Below are positions 31,292 to 37,318 of a stretch of 37,318 nt of DNA, piece by piece. The DNA lies in contig URXM01000007.1 in assembly GCA_900551855.1 (NCBI GenBank), forward strand, positions 1 through 37,318. The letters run 5' to 3'. The notes beneath the pieces are model-generated. The model did no database searches. It was not told the origin of the DNA and saw only the letters and a program-made list of their open reading frames with translations. The translations under genes and the position numbers were made by a program. The DNA comes from an uncultured Eubacteriales bacterium. GTDB lineage: Bacteria > Bacillota > Clostridia > Christensenellales > UBA1242. How positions within the stretch are numbered: the stretch's first letter is position 1; the number at the start of each line of letters is the position of its first letter.

Positions 31292-32254
31292 TTATAGTGG
31301 AAAAATCAGTAAAAGGATTATTGTTATGATCAAGGAAAAGCAAGCGTGTGTAAACTTTTGAAGTGCAAAAATTTTGACTGGCATTTTAAGATTTGCTAAC
31401 ATTGTGATAGATTGCAATATTGTTGATATTCCACCAAAACTTATGGTAAATGAGCAAAGACAGATTGCCAAAAATTTGTTTGTTAAGCTAGATAAATCAA
31501 TCGAACCTTTTGTTATTTCAATCATGCCTTCCAAGAAATATGATATTTCTGTTGGGAAGAGTGAAAAGATTGAAGATAGGCATTCTATCACAATAAAAAA
31601 TATTGTTATGATGCAACCAACAGAAAGTATGGAAAGTGTGGAGTTTAAAACTATTTCAGAAAGATTGAAAGATTGTTTTGTGCTGTTTAAATTGTTTGAG
31701 AAGTCTATGTTTGTTTCTTCTTTTTTTAGTTTATAATTTCTATACAAAATGCCGTTTAAAATTGCTCCAAGCAAGTGGCTTAAAAACAAGATATATCCAA
31801 TCGCAGAACTTTTAAACATACCGACTCCAACTGCACCAATGATAAACATAGGCCCAGATGTTGAGCAAAAGGAGGTCATTTTGTAAGCTTCTTCTTTTGT
31901 TATTTTGCCTTGCAAATAAAGGTCAGCGACCATTTTTGAACCGACAGGATAGCCAGATAAGATCGCCATAATAAATGTGTAAATGGAGATAGGTGGAGTT
32001 TTGAAAAGTTTTTGCGTAAAGCCAGAAAACGGGCGAGTGAGTTTTGGCAAAAAATCAAGAGAAGAAAGCACTTTAGTGAAAAACATAAAAGGCAAAACGC
32101 TGGGCAAGACATTATATGCCCATGCACTTATTCCGTTTAAAGATTGGTTGATAAATTTTGCAGGTTGAATTATCATACAAAACAAAAAATATAAAATTAT
32201 TATTGTGAAAATTGCATACTGAAAACTGGAATTTTTGGCGTTTGAAAATTTCAA
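31292..32254 (-). CDS. YlbJ-like membrane protein (nucleoside-recognition/GATE family)
   Basis: 320 aa, shorter than B. subtilis YlbJ (~400). About eight helices carry the family's conserved patches: LPSVLPFMFFTKVLSS (LfPFfii-like), IYTFIMAILSGYPVGSKMVADL (sGfPvGAk-like) and FCSTSGPMFIIGAVGVGMF (ftnxxgPlFixgxV-like). The last third contains LCSFTISFGGISTILQS. YlbJ family proteins are known from sporulation (dipicolinate transport) but also occur in non-spore-formers. The start codon is TTG at 32254, supported by AAAGGAG 6 nt upstream and no better ATG nearby. No sporulation gene is adjacent, so a spore role is only possible. It lies divergent to pta. Confidence 0.8.
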   Translation of the reverse strand: MKFSNAKNSSFQYAIFTIIILYFLFCMIIQPAKFINQSLNGISAWAYNVLPSVLPFMFFTKVLSSLDFLPKLTRPFSGFTQKLFKTPPISIYTFIMAILSGYPVGSKMVADLYLQGKITKEEAYKMTSFCSTSGPMFIIGAVGVGMFKSSAIGYILFLSHLLGAILNGILYRNYKLKKEETNIDFSNNLNSTKQSFNLSEIVLNSTLSILSVGCIITIFFIVIECLSSIFSLFPTEISYFLEGMIEITKGSIDLSSLTNKFLAICLCSFTISFGGISTILQSITMLANLKMPVKIFALQKFTHACFSLIITIILLLIFPL

Positions 32255-32414
32255 AATGTGCTCCTTTTTTGTTTGACTTTAATATTTATATTTTTTATAA
32301 TAATTAAAGAAGTTTTAAAAACTTTTATTTTATTTGAAACTTTGTTTTAAGTTTTGCTCGTAGAATACTATATTTTATTTTTTATTTTACGAAAAAAGAA
32401 TTTGGAGAATGATT

Positions 32415-33419
32415 ATGTTTAAAATTGATAAATTGGTTGATTTAGCAAAAAAGAAACAAAAGACAATCGTGTTTCCAGAAGTTAGTTTTTCAGACAGAAC
32501 TGTGGAAGCGGTAAAATATTTACAAAAGAAAAAAATTGTCAAAGTTTTGCTTGTAGGTGATGCAAGTGCTTTGATTTTGAGAGATAAAATTTTTGAACAT
32601 TTTGACATTGTCAATCCAGTTACTTTCCCTAACAGAGAAAAGTTGGTCAAAACTTTGTATGAAAAGAGAAAGGAAAAAGGTTTGACTTTGGAAGAAGCAG
32701 ACGAGCTTGAAAAAGATCCATATTATTTTGCAACACTTCTTGTTGAATGTGGTTATGCTGATGGTATGGTTGCGGGGGCAGAAGCCTCAACAGCAACGAC
32801 TGTTCGTCCAGCTCTTCAAATCATCAAGGCTAAAAATAAGAAAGATCCTGTTTCATCATTTTTCTTGATGTATGGTAAAAACAAATTCTTGAAAAACGAA
32901 GCTGTGATTTTGTCTGATTGCGGAGTTTTGGAAAATCCTAATGCTGACGAACTTGCAGTTATTGCTTCACAAAGCGTCAAGAGTGCAGAGCAATTTGGCT
33001 TGACACCTAGAGTTGCATTTTTGTCTTACTCAACAAAAGGCAGTGCAAAAAATGCCAATGTTGACAAAGTTAGACAAGCTTATGAAAAGTTTAAGAAGAA
33101 AGACAAAAATGTTGTATGCGATGGTGAGTTGCAGTTTGATGCTGCAATGGTCCCAAGAGTTGCAGAACACAAATGTCCAGACAGCCCATTGAAAGGCAAT
33201 TCCAATGTCTTGATTTTCCCTAATATTGAAGCTGGAAATATTTGCTACAAGATGATGCAATATGTTGGGGGATTGAATGCTGTTGGACCTATTTTGCAGG
33301 GGCTTAAAAAACCCGTCAATGATTTGTCAAGAGGTTGCTCTGTCAATGACATCATTATGGCAAGTGTTATTACTGCACTTCAATGCGAAGATAAAGAAAA
33401 GAAAGGAGAAAATAAATAA
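32415..33419 (+). CDS. pta: Phosphate acetyltransferase
   Basis: Converts acetyl-CoA and phosphate to acetyl-phosphate and CoA, the first step of acetate formation. 334 aa from the ATG at 32415; GGAG at 32404-32407 is well spaced for this ATG but too close to the ATG at 32409. Motifs of the short-form Pta are GYADGMVAGAEASTATTVRPALQI, VILSDCGVLENPNADELAVIA and the C-terminal VLIFPNIEAGNICYKMMQYVGG. The stop overlaps the ackA start (TAATG), so the two enzymes are made from one mRNA by coupled translation. A possible promoter, TTGTTT (32342-32347), 18 bp, TACTAT (32366-32371), is weak. The pathway ends in ATP from ackA, as expected of a fermenter. Confidence 0.96.
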   Translation: MFKIDKLVDLAKKKQKTIVFPEVSFSDRTVEAVKYLQKKKIVKVLLVGDASALILRDKIFEHFDIVNPVTFPNREKLVKTLYEKRKEKGLTLEEADELEKDPYYFATLLVECGYADGMVAGAEASTATTVRPALQIIKAKNKKDPVSSFFLMYGKNKFLKNEAVILSDCGVLENPNADELAVIASQSVKSAEQFGLTPRVAFLSYSTKGSAKNANVDKVRQAYEKFKKKDKNVVCDGELQFDAAMVPRVAEHKCPDSPLKGNSNVLIFPNIEAGNICYKMMQYVGGLNAVGPILQGLKKPVNDLSRGCSVNDIIMASVITALQCEDKEKKGENK

Positions 33420-34624
33420 TGAAAGTTTTGGTTGTTAATGCAGGTAGTTCATCTTTGAAATATCAACTTCTTGATATGGAAACAGAAAAGGTTATCGCAA
33501 AAGGAAATTGTGAAAGAGTTGGTTTGTCAGAACCTTTTATCAGTTATAAGCACAATGGCAAAGAAATGAAATTTGAGGGGGCTAAAAATCACAATGAAGC
33601 CATTGAAAAAGTTTTGCAAATTTTGGTTAATCCAGAATATGGCGCAATCAAAAGTTTGAAGGAAATCGGTGCCGTTGGACATCGTGTTCTTCATGGTGGA
33701 CAAATTTATAAAGAGTCAGTTCTTGTGACTGATAAAGTTATGGAAAATCTTGAAAAATTGATTCCACTTGGTCCACTTCATATGCCAGCAAACATCGCAG
33801 GGATTAAGGCTTGTAAACAAGCTATGCCTAATGTTCCTCATATTGCTGTTTTTGATACAGCTTTCCATGCAACTATGCCAGAAAAAGCTTATATGTATGC
33901 TATCAAATATGAAGATGCAGAAAAATATCAAATAAGAAAATATGGTTTCCATGGTTCTAGTCACAGATTTATCACTCTTGAAATGGCTAAAATTTTGGGA
34001 AAACCTGTTGATCAAGTAAATATTATTGTTGCTCACATTGGAAATGGTTCAAGCGTTACTGCTGTAAGAGGCGGAAAGAGTGTTGACACAACAATGGGAT
34101 TGACTCCTCTTCAAGGTATGGTTATGGGGACTCGTTCTGGTGATGTTGATCCAACTGTTGTTCAGTATCTTTGCAAAAACAAAAATATGACTGTTGATGA
34201 AGTTATCACTTATCTCAACAAGCAAAGTGGTGTTCTTGGAATTTCAGGCGTAGACAGTGATATGAGAAATGTTGAAGCTGCTGCTGCAAAAGGCAACAAG
34301 CGTTGTCAACTTGCTTTGGATATGGTGGCATATTCTGCAAGAAAGTTTATTGGAAGTTATTTGGCTGTGCTTAATGGTGCAGATGCTATTGTCTTTACTG
34401 GTGGTGTTGGAGAAAACGGGGCTGAAACTCGTGAAGCTATCATTGGAGAAATGGAAAACTTGGGAGTAGTGCTTGATAAAGATAAAAACATGAACTTCAA
34501 GCGTGGTCAAGTTGAACTTATTTCTGCTAAAAATTCAAAAGTAAAAATCTATGTTGTTCCAACAAACGAAGAGTTGATGATGGCTAGAGATACAAAAGAA
34601 ATTGTTGAAGAATTGAAAAAATAA
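33419..34624 (+). CDS. ackA: Acetate kinase
   Basis: Turns acetyl-phosphate and ADP into acetate and ATP, the energy-yielding step of acetate fermentation. 401 aa, the usual ~400. Conserved segments: VLVVNAGSSSLKYQLLD (phosphate-1), RVLHGGQIYKES, PLHMPANIAGI, VFDTAFHATMPEKAY with the catalytic Asp, YGFHGSSHRF, AHIGNGSSV (phosphate-2), TMGLTPLQGMVMGTRSGDVDP and FTGGVGENG (adenosine). The ATG overlaps the last base of pta; AAAGGAG lies within the end of pta. Together with pta it forms a two-gene operon. No clear terminator follows before the rpmF promoter 20 bp downstream. Confidence 0.98.
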   Translation: MKVLVVNAGSSSLKYQLLDMETEKVIAKGNCERVGLSEPFISYKHNGKEMKFEGAKNHNEAIEKVLQILVNPEYGAIKSLKEIGAVGHRVLHGGQIYKESVLVTDKVMENLEKLIPLGPLHMPANIAGIKACKQAMPNVPHIAVFDTAFHATMPEKAYMYAIKYEDAEKYQIRKYGFHGSSHRFITLEMAKILGKPVDQVNIIVAHIGNGSSVTAVRGGKSVDTTMGLTPLQGMVMGTRSGDVDPTVVQYLCKNKNMTVDEVITYLNKQSGVLGISGVDSDMRNVEAAAAKGNKRCQLALDMVAYSARKFIGSYLAVLNGADAIVFTGGVGENGAETREAIIGEMENLGVVLDKDKNMNFKRGQVELISAKNSKVKIYVVPTNEELMMARDTKEIVEELKK

Positions 34625-34644
34625 CAAAAAAATTATGATATAAC

Positions 34645-34673
34645 TTGACAAATCTTTTTGTTTAATGTAGAAT
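34645..34673 (+). promoter_or_regulatory. Consensus promoter of rpmF
   Basis: TTGACA (34645-34650), 17 bp, TAGAAT (34668-34673). The transcript would have a leader of about 98 nt. Confidence 0.85.
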
Positions 34674-34688
34674 AAACAAGCAAATGTA

Positions 34689-34741
34689 ACAAAAAGTATC
34701 CAAATTCTGTTGCTTTTTGTGTCAAAAATTGTGACAGAATT
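34689..34741 (+). promoter_or_regulatory. Structured leader of rpmF with competing hairpins
   Basis: ACAAAAAG (34689-34696) can pair with CTTTTTGT (34713-34720). AATTCTGT (34703-34710) can pair with ACAGAATT (34734-34741). The two 8-bp stems interleave, so they exclude each other. This is a layout that ribosomal-protein autoregulation could use; no known leader family is recognised. Confidence 0.4.
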
Positions 34742-34777
34742 GTCATACATTAGAAAATTACTAAAAGGAGATTTAAA

Positions 34778-34975
34778 ATGGCTGTTCCAAAGGGTAAGGT
34801 TTCAAAACAGAGAAGAAACACAAGAAATTCTGCAAACTTTAAGGCAGAAGGTCCAACTCTTGTTGAGTGTCCAAAATGCCACGAACTTAAAAAACCTCAT
34901 GCAGTTTGCAAAAATTGTGGCACTTATAATGGCAGAACTGTTGTTGAAGATAAAAAGAATACAAACAAAAAATAA
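34778..34975 (+). CDS. rpmF: Large-subunit ribosomal protein L32
   Basis: 65 aa. Starts MAVPKGKVSKQRRNTR, the highly conserved L32 N-terminus that binds 23S rRNA, and carries a zinc ribbon C31-P-K-C34 with C44-K-N-C47. This is the zinc-containing (C+) form, so zinc-depletion paralogs may exist elsewhere. In many Bacillota rpmF follows a DUF177 (YceD) gene; here it stands alone behind ackA with its own strong promoter. AAAGGAG lies 8 nt before the ATG. A long terminator overlaps the stop codon. Confidence 0.97.
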   Translation: MAVPKGKVSKQRRNTRNSANFKAEGPTLVECPKCHELKKPHAVCKNCGTYNGRTVVEDKKNTNKK

Positions 34976-35002
34976 TCTATCAGTCCGATAGATTATTTTT
35001 TA
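34971..35002 (+). terminator. Terminator of rpmF
   Basis: 11-bp perfect stem (34971-34981 with 34987-34997), loop AGTCC, then T-run. It includes the rpmF stop codon. Confidence 0.9.
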
Positions 35003-35036
35003 TCTAATCTTTATATAATATGTTTTGTAAAATGAA

Positions 35037-35065
35037 TTGCAAAAATATTTTTTTAGTGGTAACAT
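35037..35065 (+). promoter_or_regulatory. Promoter of the right-edge surface protein, near-leaderless
   Basis: TTGCAA (35037-35042), 17 bp, TAACAT (35060-35065) preceded by TGG as extended -10. Seven bases separate the -10 from the ATG at 35073. No Shine-Dalgarno is present. A TATAAT at 35014-35019 is an alternative with no good -35. Confidence 0.45.
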
Positions 35066-35072
35066 AATGCAT

Positions 35073-37318
35073 ATGAAGAGGATCATTGCTGTAATAATTA
35101 TGATCTTGTGTGGCCTTACTTTTGTTGGTGGTGGGGCTTATTTATTGGTGGATTCATTAGTATCACAGGCTGAGAATAGTGATTTAAGTGATTCTGAAGC
35201 ACCAGGAGACTCTGGAGATCAAGATGACGAAGAGATCGAATCTAATTTGTGGGCTACAGACTACACTTTTACTGTTATAGCTCAATATAAAACAGGCAGT
35301 GGAACTGCAACTAATGCTACAACATCTACATCAATCAATGTCTTTCATATTCAATGGCAAACAGAAAATGGAGGTTCTGTAGATTGGGGAAATACTGGAA
35401 AGTCAAAGAATTCATCTGCATCAGTTAATAATGGGGCTGGTACTGTTGATGGATCTTATTTTTCTTATAATTTTTATTCTTGGGGTTCCAACAAAAGAAG
35501 GGCTAGGATTTCAGGAATAAATGGTTATACAATATGCGGTATTAGTACAAGTTCTTCGTTTTCAAACACAAGTTATACTTCAGAATATAGCTATGTATAT
35601 TTTTATGGAAATTCTTCTGCAAATATTGTGACATCAACAAGTCCACCAAGTTCAAGTTCTGTAAGTTCTCAAATAGGTGGTGGAACTGTTTATATCAAAT
35701 TGAGAAAAGAATACACATTGAAATTTATGCAAAATAATGAAATTAATGTAGCAAAATCTGTCAATATGCTAGCAGGTATTGCTGTTTCTACTACAAGTCC
35801 AACAGTGGGGACAGGCTCTGGACAGATAAATGGTGCTACTATAGGGTACAATGTGGTAGGATTTTCGGAAACTCAAGGAATAATGAATGGTTCTTATACT
35901 TGGGGATTGGGTGTCACTGTTTCTTATAGTGCTTCATCTGTCAATAGAGATATTACTTTTCATACAGTGCAAGCTCCAACAACTTATTACATTAAATATG
36001 ATTATGGGGGAGGGAGCGCTGGTACTTATGCCCCCACAAGTGCCCAATATGGCTCTGTTTTTCGGATTTCAAATCCAGTCAAAACATATTACACATTTTT
36101 AGGCTGGACTGCAACTAATATTGATTATTGGAAAACCGGCTATAATGAAAGTATATATGCTAAATATGGAAATTCTTCATCAAGTGTCACAACTCATTGG
36201 ATTAATGATGGAGGGAAAATAAAAGCAGAATATTTTTTGAATCTTAATTCTGATGAAGAAACAGTAACTCTTACTGCAAATTGGGAGCAAACGACTTATT
36301 TGCTTACAATCAATTATTATGGTGGAACGACAAGGCAGACAAATACAACAAATTTGAATGTAAAACCTAGTTGGTCAAGTTCGACAAGTAGTGTTGCAAC
36401 AGGAAAGAGTGTTGTTCTTACTCATGCAAAATCATCAACACAATATTCAATATCAATGGCAAGAGCAAATACTGGGTATAGTTATTATATAAATATAAAT
36501 GGTGAGCCAACTACAACAAATGCATCTTTAAATACAAAAACATATTATTGGAAGCCGAACTCTAATATTACAATATCAGTGTATTTAAGACAAAGGTATA
36601 AGATAAGTTTTAATGCAAATGGTGGAAGCGGGACGGTTCCAGGTAATGTGTATAAAGTACATGGTTATCCGGCAACTATTTCTACAAACAATTTAACAAA
36701 AACAAGTTATACGGCAAATGGTTGGAATACAAAAGCAGACAGAACAGGGACTTCACATACCACATCATATGGATATTCAACAGGGAATGTAACTTTGTAC
36801 GCAAATTGGAGCCCAAAAGTATCAACAATAAAAGTTCAGTTAAAGACTTCAACTGATGGGACAAATTACTCAAATTCAGCTACAGGAGGGAGTGTCTCTG
36901 TAAAATATTATTATGACAATAGCAATTTTCCAACACAGTCCACAGGGACAAGTGTGACAAGTTCTTCTGCAACAACAGTTGCAACGAATGTATTGATAGA
37001 TCAAATTGTCACATTAACTCCAAAAGCAAACAGTGGATATGTGTTTGTTGGGGCGACAACGGAAACAACAGCTCCTGATTCAGCAACTGCAGGTACAACA
37101 TTCACACCAAAGACACAAAATGCGACATATACGCTTTATGTATATTTCAAAGTGTTATCAACCAATCTGTTGAAATATGATAGTACAGAGAAGTATTGGT
37201 ATTTTGAAGAGGGGGAATATCCACAGAGTTATGTTGGAACAAGTATGAATAGCACATTGAATAGTGCAAGCCCAACGGCCAGTGGAACTATAAAATACAA
37301 CAATGGAAGTTCAAATGT
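35073..37318 (+). CDS. N-terminal part of a surface protein with InlB-type repeats
   Basis: The frame is open for about 748 codons and runs off the window; it could also start at the ATG at 35067. Residues 1-25 (MKRIIAVIIMILCGLTFVGG) are a signal peptide or anchor, followed by an Asp/Glu/Ser-rich spacer. The rest is Thr/Ser/Asn/Tyr-rich beta structure. It contains Listeria-Bacteroides (InlB B, Flg_new) repeats: one near KYDYGGGSAGTYAPTSAQYG to LGWTATN and TLTANWEQ, and another from ISFNANGGSGTVPGNVYKV to TANGWNTKAD and VTLYANWSP. Further beta regions (KTSTDGTNYSNSATGGSVSV) resemble related bacterial repeats. The last visible part, KYWYFEEGEYPQSYVG, looks like the start of a DUF6273 module. 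Probable role: adhesion or cell-surface decoration; no catalytic domain seen. Confidence 0.8.
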   Translation, partial: MKRIIAVIIMILCGLTFVGGGAYLLVDSLVSQAENSDLSDSEAPGDSGDQDDEEIESNLWATDYTFTVIAQYKTGSGTATNATTSTSINVFHIQWQTENGGSVDWGNTGKSKNSSASVNNGAGTVDGSYFSYNFYSWGSNKRRARISGINGYTICGISTSSSFSNTSYTSEYSYVYFYGNSSANIVTSTSPPSSSSVSSQIGGGTVYIKLRKEYTLKFMQNNEINVAKSVNMLAGIAVSTTSPTVGTGSGQINGATIGYNVVGFSETQGIMNGSYTWGLGVTVSYSASSVNRDITFHTVQAPTTYYIKYDYGGGSAGTYAPTSAQYGSVFRISNPVKTYYTFLGWTATNIDYWKTGYNESIYAKYGNSSSSVTTHWINDGGKIKAEYFLNLNSDEETVTLTANWEQTTYLLTINYYGGTTRQTNTTNLNVKPSWSSSTSSVATGKSVVLTHAKSSTQYSISMARANTGYSYYININGEPTTTNASLNTKTYYWKPNSNITISVYLRQRYKISFNANGGSGTVPGNVYKVHGYPATISTNNLTKTSYTANGWNTKADRTGTSHTTSYGYSTGNVTLYANWSPKVSTIKVQLKTSTDGTNYSNSATGGSVSVKYYYDNSNFPTQSTGTSVTSSSATTVATNVLIDQIVTLTPKANSGYVFVGATTETTAPDSATAGTTFTPKTQNATYTLYVYFKVLSTNLLKYDSTEKYWYFEEGEYPQSYVGTSMNSTLNSASPTASGTIKYNNGSSN

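Noticed and set aside
35887..36102. Small plus-strand ORF inside the right-edge surface protein
   Set aside because: It lies in another frame of a long open frame from 35073 that has signal peptide and repeat motifs.

Overview
The window is AT-rich bacterial DNA with compact, mostly co-directional genes, strong AGGAGG-type ribosome binding sites and sigma-A-like promoters (TTGACA/TATAAT, 16-18 bp spacing). The gene set (RNase J, DegV paralogs, DUF4364, YlbJ-like protein, MinD, TsaE/TsaB, Pta-AckA, formate-THF ligase, a 2[4Fe-4S] ferredoxin) points to an anaerobic, acetate-forming Bacillota (Clostridia-like) organism. The large Thr/Ser-rich surface proteins with InlB-type repeats suggest a host-associated, probably uncultured gut lineage; that last step is inference.

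Layout. 1-281: 3' end of a surface protein. 386-2426 (minus): gpmI and a DUF378 membrane protein. 2723-8364 (plus): greA, an unknown membrane protein, RNase J, a TrmR-like methyltransferase, a PAP2 phosphatase, tsaE and tsaB. 8432-8953: double zinc-ribbon protein with a very acidic tail. 9046-12954 (minus): 1302-aa anchored surface protein. 13048-13910: two half-size TSUP permeases. 14018-17949: ferredoxin, a Ppx/GppA-like pseudoenzyme, an HtrA-like pseudoprotease and a divergent MreB-like actin, closed by a terminator. 18081-19102: minD and a small MinE-like gene. 19192-23388 (minus): degV, an ABC exporter pair and a DUF4364 regulator. 23563-26731 (plus): an unknown acidic protein, fhs and a DUF308 protein. 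26728-27777 (minus): a glycosyltransferase. 27880-31270 (plus): an ADP-ribosylglycohydrolase fusion, a second degV and a HIT-RNase HI fusion. 31292-32254 (minus): YlbJ-like. 32415-34975 (plus): pta, ackA, rpmF. 35073-end: 5' part of another surface protein.

The best candidate for undescribed biology is the block 14215-17949. Two proteins keep the fold of an enzyme but have lost its active-site residues, and they are tightly linked to a divergent MreB-like filament protein, just upstream of MinD and a MinE-like protein. This looks like a scaffold or sensor module for cell shape or division. Other notable points are the ADP-ribosylglycohydrolase/formylglutamate-amidohydrolase-like fusion, the HIT-RNase HI fusion, an ABC ATPase with a broken signature motif, and three genes lacking a Shine-Dalgarno whose extended -10 box (TGG-TAnnAT) lies only 6-7 nt before the ATG, implying leaderless mRNAs. 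I saw no tRNA, rRNA, CRISPR array, insertion sequence or prophage gene. No gene-free stretch exceeds 300 bases; the longest is 2427-2722.
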